A stretch of 64,000 bases of DNA from Thiemannella venezuelensis. Lineage in GTDB: Bacteria > Actinomycetota > Actinomycetes > Streptosporangiales > Streptosporangiaceae. The stretch lies in contig NZ_JACHJJ010000011.1 of assembly GCF_014203605.1 (NCBI RefSeq), positions 181,967-245,966 of the forward strand, read 5' to 3'. A program made the translations under genes and the position numbers. Shown one piece after another: positions 37,463 through 44,944 of this stretch (its first letter is position 1; every line of letters begins with the position of its first letter). The notes beneath the pieces are model-generated. The model searched no databases, was not told the origin of the DNA, and worked only from the letters and a program-made list of their open reading frames with translations.

Positions 37463-37488
37463 CACTGCGGGTCAGGGCACACCCGGGC
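37453..37488. repeat. Left-end hairpin of the IS element
   Basis: GCCCGG (37453-37458) pairs with CCGGGC (37483-37488), and inside it CTGAC (37459-37463) pairs with GTCAG (37471-37475). The nested stem abuts TCAAG on the minus strand, the arrangement expected of an IS200/IS605 left end next to its target site. Confidence 0.6.
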
Positions 37489-37750
37489 CTTGACAGCCGT
37501 ACCAGGCGGAGGTTGCGGGTCAGGTTGCACACGATGGAACGGACATAGGCGACGGCCGCACCGTCGTCCCGCAGCCGGGGCCGGCGTGCGTGGAGGCGGG
37601 CGAACGCCTCTGGGCGATGTCCTCGGGGTCGTCGGCGCCGAGCAGTCCGGCCAGGCGCACCATCGACTGATGGTGCGCCGCGAACAGCTCGGCGAACGAG
37701 GGAGGCGCCACTGTCGGAAGATCGATCACATCAGCGAGACACCCGGACAC
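37489..37750 (-). pseudogene. 5' part of an ECF sigma factor gene (region 2), cut by the IS element
   Basis: From the GTG at 37750 the frame reads FAELFAAHHQSMVRLAGLLG then ADDPEDIAQ, region 2 of a SigE-family ECF sigma factor. One base is lost after the CAG codon. In the next frame it continues as EAFARLHARRPRLRDDGAAV, then AYVRSIVCNLTRNLRLVRL, before reaching the element's left end. The gene is dead twice over, by frameshift and by insertion. Region 4 lies at 35894-35995. Confidence 0.78.
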
Positions 37751-37819
37751 ACCGCCGGTTGACAGACTCGCCGGAGAAACCGGAGGACCGGGTCGGGGGC
37801 TCCGGCGGAGGGGGCGGGG

Positions 37820-38251
37820 TCAGGGCTCGGAGCGGGCGGGGGAGAGCGGGACCGGGATGCGCTCGACCCGAAGGGAGACGACCTCCTCGCGGGGGACGAC
37901 CACCTCGTAGGCGCCGTGGTCGACCATCCAGTAGCCCAGAGCCTCGGCCTTCATCCCGCTGTGCCCGGTGTAGGCGATGTGCAGGCCCTCCTCGCCGCCC
38001 TCCTCCGTGACGTCCAGGACCAGGCAGGGCTCGCCGCCGAACGCGCCGACCGTGCGGATGAGCACCAGCCAGTCGAGGTCCGCGCGGCCGACCACGGCCC
38101 GCCAGTAGCCGGAGGCCGGCTCGAAGCCCTCCCGGGGCTCCTCGCTGAACAGCACGACCTCGGCCGGGCCCGGCCCCAGGGCGGCCGCGTAGGTGCGCTC
38201 GCCGTAGTGGGCGACGAACCCCGACGCCACCGGTTCCATCTCATCGCTCAT
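37820..38251 (-). CDS. Hypothetical protein, last gene of a four-gene operon
   Basis: A 143-residue acidic protein with no signal or membrane segment. It looks like a small alpha/beta protein (GYWRAVVGRADLDWLVLIRT, then CLVLDVTEEGGEEGLHIAYT). I do not recognise it. The ATG at 38251 overlaps the stop of the upstream gene by four bases, so the two are translationally coupled and probably act together. Confidence 0.65.
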   Translation of the reverse strand: MSDEMEPVASGFVAHYGERTYAAALGPGPAEVVLFSEEPREGFEPASGYWRAVVGRADLDWLVLIRTVGAFGGEPCLVLDVTEEGGEEGLHIAYTGHSGMKAEALGYWMVDHGAYEVVVPREEVVSLRVERIPVPLSPARSEP

Positions 38252-38712
38252 GCCGCGGGCCGCCAGGAGAGGCCGTCGTAGACGCCGAAGAGGCGTTCCC
38301 TCGCGTCGGTGGTCACGTGGATGATCTCTGCTCCCGGGGGGATCGGCATCGGCATCGTGTGGAACTGCGGCACCACGTGCTCGCGGGAGGTGGTGAAGCC
38401 GTTACCGGCGAACGGCGGCGAATCGTTCCAGTCGCCGCCCATGTGGGGGCCGTACGGGACGACATAGGTGTCGACGTCGCGTGCGAACCACCGCAGGAGG
38501 TACAGCTCGGGCACGGTGACGGTCAGCTCGGAGCCCTCGAACCCGAGGTCGAGGCCCATGAAGAGCTGCGCCGGAGTGGTCAGCCGGGTGCAGTCCTGCA
38601 CCCGGTAGACGTATCCCGAGATCACGGTCCGCTGGCCGGCCAGGTAGGGCACGAGCAGCCGGGGCGGGATGACCTTCTGCATCTGCGTTCTACGGCCAGG
38701 TGGTTCACTCAC
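38248..38712 (-). CDS. Hypothetical protein
   Basis: A protein of about 154 residues, not recognised. The core reads RLLVPYLAGQRTVISGYVYR and later YLLRWFARDVDTYVVPYGPH. The C-terminal half contains FTTSREHVVPQFHTMPMPIP and ends IHVTTDARERLFGVYDGLSW. GTG at 38712 is used as start; ATG at 38682 is an alternative, and neither has a strong ribosome site. It starts 10 bases after the carbon-nitrogen hydrolase stop and overlaps the next gene. Confidence 0.6.
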   Translation of the reverse strand: MSEPPGRRTQMQKVIPPRLLVPYLAGQRTVISGYVYRVQDCTRLTTPAQLFMGLDLGFEGSELTVTVPELYLLRWFARDVDTYVVPYGPHMGGDWNDSPPFAGNGFTTSREHVVPQFHTMPMPIPPGAEIIHVTTDARERLFGVYDGLSWRPAA

Positions 38713-38722
38713 GGGTCGTATT

Positions 38723-39553
38723 TTACGATCTGTTGACTCCGAGCCGTCGGTGTTCGAGGCACGGTACGGCATTGCGGGTGACAATCGTGATCTGCGGGTC
38801 CACGACGCAGGTCTGCACGGCGGGCGCGGGACCGAGGTCGGCGCGGACCACGCCCATCGGGTCGACCAGCATGCTCCGGCCGATCCCGAAGCCGTCGGCG
38901 GCCTCCGGGTTCGGCGCCTGGCCCACGGCCGCCGCCCAGGTGGTGTTCTCGATCGCCCTGGCCCGCACCAGCGTCGCCCAGTGCTCCTCCTTCATCGGCC
39001 CCGACCCCCAGGCGGCGATCACCGTGAACAGGTCGGCGCCGAGGTCCGCCAGGGCCCGGGTCAGCTCGGGGAAGCGGATGTCGTAGCAGGTGACCAGGCC
39101 GACGCGGAGCCCGGCCAGCTCGACCACGACCGGGTCGTCGCCCGGCACGACCAGCGCGGACTCCCGCGCCCCGAAGGAGTCGAACAGGTGGATCTTCCGG
39201 TAGGCGGCCCTGATCCCGCCGTCGGGGCCGAGGGCCACCGCGGTGTTGTGGACACGGACCCGCCCGTCGTCCCGCGCCGCGCCGCCGTCCCGGGCGGAGG
39301 CGGGCTCGAACACCCCGGCGATCACGGACAGGCCGCGGTCCCGCGCGGTCTCCGCCAGGCCGGTGACGAACGGCCCGTCCAGCGGCTCGGCCAGCTCCAG
39401 GATGCGCTTGCCGTACCGGGTGAGCGCGGCCTCGGGGAGGATCGCGAGCTCCGCGCCGTCGTCCGCGGCCCGGGCGAGGGACTCGCGGGCGCGGCGGAGG
39501 TTGGCGGCGGGGTCCTCGGAGACCGGGATCTGGCAGAGGGCTATGCGGGTCAC
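38723..39553 (-). CDS. Carbon-nitrogen hydrolase (nitrilase superfamily)
   Basis: A 276-residue amidase-type enzyme. The catalytic triad is visible as Glu in LPEAALTRYG, Lys in YRKIHLFDSFG and Cys in VTCYDIRFPEL. These place it in the omega-amidase/Nit-like part of the superfamily, which hydrolyses small amides such as deaminated glutathione or 2-oxoamides; the substrate is not fixed by sequence. The GTG at 39553 overlaps the stop of the DUF418 gene by four bases. Confidence 0.9.
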   Translation of the reverse strand: MTRIALCQIPVSEDPAANLRRARESLARAADDGAELAILPEAALTRYGKRILELAEPLDGPFVTGLAETARDRGLSVIAGVFEPASARDGGAARDDGRVRVHNTAVALGPDGGIRAAYRKIHLFDSFGARESALVVPGDDPVVVELAGLRVGLVTCYDIRFPELTRALADLGADLFTVIAAWGSGPMKEEHWATLVRARAIENTTWAAAVGQAPNPEAADGFGIGRSMLVDPMGVVRADLGPAPAVQTCVVDPQITIVTRNAVPCLEHRRLGVNRS

Positions 39554-40539
39554 GTCTGCGACCCTATCCGGCGGTTCGGGACCCTTTCCATCCATGTGAG
39601 GCACCGCCAGGCCCACTCCAGCGGGCCGTACCGGAACCTGGCCAGCCACCACCGGCTGAACAGCACCTGCACGGCCAGCGTGGCCAGCGCCAGCGCCGGC
39701 ACGGCGAGCCGGGTCGGGTCGGCGGTGAGCAGCGGCAGGGCGAGCAGGATGACCGCGGTGCTGGTCAGGTAGTTCGTCAGCGCCATCCGGCCCAGGGGGG
39801 TGAGCGCGGCCTCCAGCGGGACGCGCAGCCGGGTGCGCAGCAGCAGCAGCAGCCCGGTGCAGTAGGCGGTCGCGCAGGCCAGCGGGGCGGCGACGTACAG
39901 GCCCGGGCGGTACAGGTCCGGATCCGTGCGGGAGGCGGCCTGCAGCAGGACGAGCCCCGCGGCCAGCACCGCGGAGGCGAGGAAGGCGGGAGGGAGCAGG
40001 TGCGGGCCCGGGCGGTACCGCATCAGCGCCGTCCCCAGCAGGAACATCGCCGGGATCAGCAGGGCCACGAACACCCGGTCGCCGAGCGGCCCGCCGTCGA
40101 CGACGAACCCGCCGTTCAGGTAGGCCGCCCACGCCGTCACGGCGGCCCCGAGCAGCAGCACGGCAGCGCGCGGCAGGAACGAGGCGGGCAGCAGCACCAG
40201 GGCGCCGAAGAGCGCGTACGGCAGGAGCACCTCGCCGGGGTTCACGTACCAGTGCACCGCGCCGAAGCAGGCCAGCACCGCCAGCCTGCGCAGCAGCGCG
40301 AGGCGGGGGCGGTCCGTCCGGACGGCCGCGGACTCCAGGAACAGGACGAAGCTCAGGCCGAACAGGAAGGAGAAGACCGGGTAGAACCGGCTCTGGAACA
40401 GGTTCTCCACCGCCCAGTCGACCGCGGTGTACCCCGGGTCCGCCAGGTGGCCGCGGGTGTGCTGCCAGGTGTTGACGACCATGATCCCGCAGATCGCGAA
40501 CCCGCGGAGGGCGTCGAGCTCGTGCAGCCGGCGCGTCAC
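39550..40539 (-). CDS. DUF418 membrane protein
   Basis: A 329-residue integral membrane protein of the DUF418 family. The N-terminus RLHELDALRGFAICGIMVVN and the helix pair near FYPVFSFLFGLSFVLFLES are characteristic. The C-terminal DUF418 core is LGRMALTNYLTSTAVILL followed by the LFSRWWLARFRYGPLEWAWR block. Function is unknown; the fold is related to acyltransferases. The GTG at 40539, behind GAGGGGGGC, is preferred to an ATG at 40590. It heads the four-gene operon. Confidence 0.85.
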   Translation of the reverse strand: MTRRLHELDALRGFAICGIMVVNTWQHTRGHLADPGYTAVDWAVENLFQSRFYPVFSFLFGLSFVLFLESAAVRTDRPRLALLRRLAVLACFGAVHWYVNPGEVLLPYALFGALVLLPASFLPRAAVLLLGAAVTAWAAYLNGGFVVDGGPLGDRVFVALLIPAMFLLGTALMRYRPGPHLLPPAFLASAVLAAGLVLLQAASRTDPDLYRPGLYVAAPLACATAYCTGLLLLLRTRLRVPLEAALTPLGRMALTNYLTSTAVILLALPLLTADPTRLAVPALALATLAVQVLFSRWWLARFRYGPLEWAWRCLTWMERVPNRRIGSQT

Positions 40540-40899
40540 CGGCCCGCCCCCCTCGATCCGCGCGCCACCCGCCTGCTCCCTCCGTTTCATCGGCCCGCTT
40601 CCCGCGGCCTGCGCGCCACCGGGCCGCCCCCGTGCCCTGCCTGCGCCGGCTCTGCGGCGGAGCCGGTCCCGAAAGCGATCACGGATCCACGGTAGCGCCG
40701 CCCCCGGGCCCGCCGCAGCCCCGGGCCGGTACGGCGGGCCGCGCGACCCGTTCCGCCGCGGGGCCGTGCGTCTCGGCATGCGGGACTCCGCGTTGCCGTA
40801 CCGGACGACGCGCCGGTAGCGTCGGCCGCGATCGAACGGGCGGGCGATGGCCGGGACGCCGGGGGGACGGCGCGGCCACCATATCTGGAGTGATCGAAC
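40540..40899. other. Intergenic region between DUF418 and the beta-glucosidase
   Basis: I see no gene in these 360 bases. They must contain the divergent promoters. Apart from the ribosome site TGGAG before 40900, no operator stands out; the CebR-like box lies inside the coding region just downstream. Confidence 0.5.
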
Positions 40900-42276
40900 A
40901 TGACAGCGACCGAAGGCCGTGCCGCATTTATGGGAGCGCTCCCATATGATTTCGTGTGGGGGGTCGCCACCTCGGCCTACCAGATCGAGGGAGCCGCGGC
41001 CGCCGACGGCCGCGCCCCCTCGATCTGGGACACCTTCTGCCGGGTCCCCGGGGCGGTGGCGGCGGGGGAGACGGGCGAGCACGCCTGCGACCACTACCAC
41101 CGCTGGCCCGAGGACCTGAACCTCATCGCCGGCCTCGGCGCCGGCGCCTACCGGTTCTCGGTGGCGTGGCCGCGCGTGGTCCCCGAGGGCGACGGCCGGG
41201 TCAACCGGCGCGGCCTCGACTTCTACCGCCGCCTGGTCGACGGGCTGCACGAGCGCGGCATCACGCCGTTCGTCACCCTCTACCACTGGGACCTGCCCCA
41301 GGCGCTGGAGGACCGCGGCGGCTGGCGGGCCCGCGACACCGCCGAGCGCTTCGCCGACTACGCGGCCACCGTGCACGAGGCCCTGGACGGCGTGCCGTAC
41401 TGGATCACGCTGAACGAGCCGTACTGCTCCTCCATCACCGGCTACGCCGAGGGCCGGCACGCCCCCGGGGCCCGCGAAGGGCACGGCGCGCTGGCCGCCG
41501 CCCACCACCTGCTCGTCGGGCACGGCCTCGCCACGGCCCGGCTGCGCGAGCGCGCCCGCGTCGGCGAGCGGATCGGCGTCACGCTCAACATGTCGCCCGC
41601 CGTGCCCGCGAGCGCCTCGGCCGAGGACGCCGCCGCCGCCCGGCGCATGGACCTGATGGTCAACCGGCAGTTCACCGAGCCCCTGCTCGGTGCCGCCTAC
41701 CCCGGCGACATGGCGAAGGTCTACGGCGAGATCAGCGACTTCTCCTTCCGCCGCCCGGGAGACCTCGAGATCATCTCGGCGCCGCTGGACTTCCTCGGGG
41801 TGAACTACTACTACCCGATCCATGCCGCCGCCGCGCCGTACGACCAGCCCGACCCGGCGCTGCGCACCGCCTACGACATCGGCGTACGCACCGTCGCCCC
41901 GGACGGGCCGCCGGTCAGCGGGCTCGGCTGGCGCATCGAGCCGCGCGGCCTGTACGACACCCTCACCGGCCTCGCCACCCGCCACCCGGGCCTGCCGCCG
42001 GTCTTCATCACCGAGAACGGGTACGGCGGCGGCGACGAGCTCGACGACACCGGGCGCATCTCCTACCTGGAGCAGCACCTGGCCGCCACCGCGGACGCCG
42101 TCGCCGACGGAGTGGACGTGCGCGGCTACTTCTGCTGGTCGCTGATCGACAACTTCGAGTGGGCCAGGGGCTACGCCGCCCGCTTCGGCCTCGTGCACGT
42201 CGACTACGCCACCCAGGAACGCACCCCCAAGGCGGGCTACCACTGGTACCGCGACGTCATCTCCGCCGGGAGCTGA
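40900..42276 (+). CDS. bglC: GH1 beta-glucosidase, likely cellobiose-regulated
   Basis: A 458-residue cytoplasmic glycoside hydrolase family 1 enzyme. It shows FVWGVATSAYQIEGA at the N-terminus, acid/base Glu173 in TLNEP, nucleophile Glu372 in ITENGYGG, and the FCWSLIDNFEW aglycone-site block. It would split cellobiose or cello-oligosaccharides to glucose. A CebR-type operator overlaps codons 10-16, matching the known CebR control of Streptomyces bglC. No cebEFG transporter genes are beside it. An in-frame ATG at 40930 lies within the operator; 40900 has the better ribosome site. Confidence 0.92.
   Translation: MTATEGRAAFMGALPYDFVWGVATSAYQIEGAAAADGRAPSIWDTFCRVPGAVAAGETGEHACDHYHRWPEDLNLIAGLGAGAYRFSVAWPRVVPEGDGRVNRRGLDFYRRLVDGLHERGITPFVTLYHWDLPQALEDRGGWRARDTAERFADYAATVHEALDGVPYWITLNEPYCSSITGYAEGRHAPGAREGHGALAAAHHLLVGHGLATARLRERARVGERIGVTLNMSPAVPASASAEDAAAARRMDLMVNRQFTEPLLGAAYPGDMAKVYGEISDFSFRRPGDLEIISAPLDFLGVNYYYPIHAAAAPYDQPDPALRTAYDIGVRTVAPDGPPVSGLGWRIEPRGLYDTLTGLATRHPGLPPVFITENGYGGGDELDDTGRISYLEQHLAATADAVADGVDVRGYFCWSLIDNFEWARGYAARFGLVHVDYATQERTPKAGYHWYRDVISAGS
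40929..40946. promoter_or_regulatory. CebR-type operator inside the 5' end of bglC
   Basis: TATGGGAGCGCTCCCATA is a perfect 18-bp palindrome. Its core TGGGAGCGCTCCCA is the reported 14-bp CebR (cellobiose repressor) box. It starts 29 bases after the ATG, so it would act as a roadblock or reflect a start slightly further downstream. Confidence 0.85.
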
Positions 42277-42396
42277 GGACCCGGACCCAGCCGACCCCGC
42301 CGACCCCCCGGTCGGCCGGGCGGCCGGGGCGCGGGCCGCCCGGCGGGGTCCCCGCCGCCGGGCCCCCGCCGGCCGGGGCGGGTTACGCTGAGCCGC

Positions 42397-43581
42397 GTGA
42401 ACGATCCTCTGGTGGCGCGGATGCGCGCGTTCGGCACGACGATCTTCGCCGAGATGTCGGCGCTCGCCCTGCGGACCGGCTCGATCAACCTCGGCCAGGG
42501 CTTCCCCGACACCGACGGCCCGCCCGCCATGCTGGAGCGGGCGATCGAGGCCGTCCGCGGCGGCGCCAACCAGTACCCGCCGGGACCCGGTGTGCCCGAG
42601 CTCCGCCAGGCCGTCTCCGAGCACCGCAAGGAGCACTACGGCCTGGCCTACGACCCCGACGGCGAGGTCCTCGTCACCGTCGGCGCCACCGAGGCCATCG
42701 CCGCCTCGGTCCTGGCGCTCTGCGAGCCCGGTGACGAGGTGATCGCCTTCGAGCCCTACTACGACTCCTACGCCGCCTCCGTCGCCCTGGCCGGGGCCGT
42801 GCTCCGCCCCGTCACCCTCCGCCCCGACGGGGGCCGCTTCACCTTCGACCCCGCCGAGCTCCGCGCCGCCGTCACCTCGCGCACCCGGGCGATCCTCGTC
42901 AACTCCCCGCACAACCCCACCGGGACCGTGTTCACCCGCGCGGAGCTGGAAGAGATCGCCGACGTGTGCACCGGGCACGACCTGACCGCGATCACCGACG
43001 AGGTCTACGAGCACCTCGCCTTCGACGGCGTGGAGCACATCCCGCCGGCCACCCTGCCCGGCATGCGCGAGCGCACCGTGATGATCTCCTCGGCGGGCAA
43101 GACCTTCTCGGTCACCGGCTGGAAGACCGGGTGGATCTGCGCCCCGGCCCCGCTCGTCCGCGCCGTGCAGACCGTCAAGCAGTTCCTCACCTTCACCTCC
43201 TCCGCGCCCTGGCAGCTCGCCGTGGCGTACGGCCTGCGCCACGAGCTCGGCTGGGTCTCCACACTCCGGGCGGAGCTGGAGGCCAAGCGCGACCGCCTCA
43301 TGTCGGGTCTGGCCGCCGCCGGGTTCGACGTCTACCGCCCCGCCGGGACCTACTTCGTGCAGACCGACATCCGCCCCCTCGGCTTCACCGACGGGCTCGC
43401 CCTCACCCGCGAGCTCCCCGTCCTGGCGGGCGTCGTCGCCATCCCCACCCAGGTCTTCTACGCCCACCCCGAACGCGGCCGCCACTTCGTGCGCTTCGCC
43501 TTCTGCAAACGCGACGAGGTCATCGACGAGGCCGTGGCCCGCCTGGCCCGCCTGGGCGAAGGAACCGGCCGCACAGGGTGA
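42397..43581 (+). CDS. PLP-dependent class I/II aminotransferase, DapC-like
   Basis: A 394-residue fold-type I aminotransferase. It shows SINLGQGFPDTDGP at the substrate loop, NSPHNPTGTVFT, ITDEVYEHLAF (the PLP-N1 Asp and O3' Tyr), and Lys235 in SSAGKTFSVTGWKTGW. It resembles the actinobacterial N-succinyldiaminopimelate aminotransferase DapC and the kynurenine aminotransferase group, which sequence alone does not separate. The GTG at 42397 is used. It is 120 bases after bglC, with no evident link. Confidence 0.85.
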   Translation: MNDPLVARMRAFGTTIFAEMSALALRTGSINLGQGFPDTDGPPAMLERAIEAVRGGANQYPPGPGVPELRQAVSEHRKEHYGLAYDPDGEVLVTVGATEAIAASVLALCEPGDEVIAFEPYYDSYAASVALAGAVLRPVTLRPDGGRFTFDPAELRAAVTSRTRAILVNSPHNPTGTVFTRAELEEIADVCTGHDLTAITDEVYEHLAFDGVEHIPPATLPGMRERTVMISSAGKTFSVTGWKTGWICAPAPLVRAVQTVKQFLTFTSSAPWQLAVAYGLRHELGWVSTLRAELEAKRDRLMSGLAAAGFDVYRPAGTYFVQTDIRPLGFTDGLALTRELPVLAGVVAIPTQVFYAHPERGRHFVRFAFCKRDEVIDEAVARLARLGEGTGRTG

Positions 43582-43639
43582 CGGGACGGCCGAGGCGATC
43601 CGGGACCGCGCCGTGCCTTCCGGCCGCCGGGCTCCCGGC

Positions 43640-44944
43640 TCAGTGGCCGGCCAGGGCCTCCTCCAGGCGGGGGGCGAGGCCGGCGGTGAAGTCCTCGACG
43701 CTCTCGCAGCCGCTCGGCCGGAGCGACCAGCAGGTGAGCAGCGCGTGGACCTCCGAGCGGAGGACCTGGCTGAACCGGTTGTAGTACGGCGAGGGCGGGC
43801 GGACCCGGGCTCCGGCCAGGGCGCGCAGGAGCGTCTCCGGCGGTGCGACCTGCGAGCGGGGCTCCGACCCGGCCGGCGCGGAGTCGCCGCAGCGGGCCCG
43901 CGCGTAGAGCGCGGAGACCCTCGCCGGAGCGAAACCGCCGCAGTGGTAGAGCATGGCGGCCGCCTCCGGGCCGGTGAGCGCCGCCACCAGCCGCTGGGCC
44001 TCGCCCGGCCGCCCGGTGTCCGCGGAAACGGCGAGGTACTGCCCGCCCAGGACGCCCGGCCAGGGGAGCGGAGCCGCCGCGAAGCCGACCCCGCCCTCCT
44101 GCCGCTCTCCGGAGAGCACCTCGTAGGCGGAGGGCCAGTGCCGCAGGAAGAGCGCCTGCCTGTCCCGGAAGGCGGTCAGCGACTGCGCCTCGAAGCCGTT
44201 GCGCGCGTCCCCGGAGACCACGCCCGCCCGCACGGCGTCGACGAGCCGCTGGACGGCCGTCCTGCCCCGCTCGGTGTCGATCACCACTCCGCCCGCCGGG
44301 TCGACCACGTCCCCGCCGTTGGCCCAGAGCGCCTCGAGGACGTTGACCGTCAACCCCTCGTAGGGGGCGAACTGCCCGGCGAAGGGGAGGGCGGGGGAGG
44401 AGAGCGCGGACCTGTGCCTCTCCGCGAGGGCGAACATCTCCGGCCAGCCGGCGGGAGGGCCGGGGAGGATGTCGTCGCGGTAGTAGAGCAGCCCCACGTC
44501 CGTGTTGAACGGCACGGCGTACTGCGTGCGCTCCCAGGCGCCCGCGGACCAGACCTGCGCGAGGAAGTCGTTGGTCACGCTGTGCGCGGCGGGGTCGACC
44601 GGCAGGAGATGGCCTCCCGCGGCGAACTCCGGGATCGACTGGATGTCGAGGTTGAACACGTCGTAGTGCCCGGTCTCCGCCTGGGCCGCAGAGATCATCT
44701 CGCTGCGCTGCTCGTCCGCCACCTCGGAGATCACGACGAAGCACGCCCGGGGGCGGTTCCCGCGGGAGTTCCAGACGGCGTCGAGGACCCGCTCGCGGAC
44801 GCCGCCCGAGACGTCGGCGCCGCTGGCGATGCGCAGCACGCAGCCGTCCTGGGGCCGGCCGGCCGGCTCGGAGGCGCTGCACGCCGGAAGGACGAGGCAG
44901 GCGGCCGCCGCGGCGGCGGCCGCAGCACGGAGCGGGAGTCTCAC
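43640..44944 (-). CDS. Extracellular solute-binding lipoprotein
   Basis: A 434-residue lipoprotein (lipobox LPAC near residue 22) with a family 1 solute-binding fold: YDVFNLDIQSIPEFAAGGHL, then QYAVPFNTDVGLLYYRDDIL. The last 80 residues contain four cysteines (HCGG, RARCGD, TCWS, GCES). There is no ABC permease or ATPase. Its GTG overlaps the stop of an upstream VWA-domain gene by four bases, so it acts with that protein rather than with a classical importer. Confidence 0.85.
   Translation of the reverse strand: MRLPLRAAAAAAAAACLVLPACSASEPAGRPQDGCVLRIASGADVSGGVRERVLDAVWNSRGNRPRACFVVISEVADEQRSEMISAAQAETGHYDVFNLDIQSIPEFAAGGHLLPVDPAAHSVTNDFLAQVWSAGAWERTQYAVPFNTDVGLLYYRDDILPGPPAGWPEMFALAERHRSALSSPALPFAGQFAPYEGLTVNVLEALWANGGDVVDPAGGVVIDTERGRTAVQRLVDAVRAGVVSGDARNGFEAQSLTAFRDRQALFLRHWPSAYEVLSGERQEGGVGFAAAPLPWPGVLGGQYLAVSADTGRPGEAQRLVAALTGPEAAAMLYHCGGFAPARVSALYARARCGDSAPAGSEPRSQVAPPETLLRALAGARVRPPSPYYNRFSQVLRSEVHALLTCWSLRPSGCESVEDFTAGLAPRLEEALAGH

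Larger units (their letters stand above)
35996..37488 (-). mobile_element. IS200/IS605-type element with tnpB and a Phd gene, no tnpA
   Basis: About 1.49 kb. The right end has an imperfect hairpin (36006-36025) and then, on the minus strand, TCAA (35996-35999) at the junction with sigma-gene sequence. The left end has a hairpin (37453-37488) abutting TCAAG (37489-37493, minus strand). No transposase A gene is present, so it would need a helper to move. It has landed in an ECF sigma factor gene; about 45 codons of the sigma linker are missing, so a deletion accompanied or followed insertion. The exact ends are inferred. Confidence 0.7.

Noticed and set aside
37295..37488. A complete toxin-antitoxin module
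   Set aside because: No toxin reading frame follows phd; the left-end hairpin and sigma-gene sequence come immediately after it.
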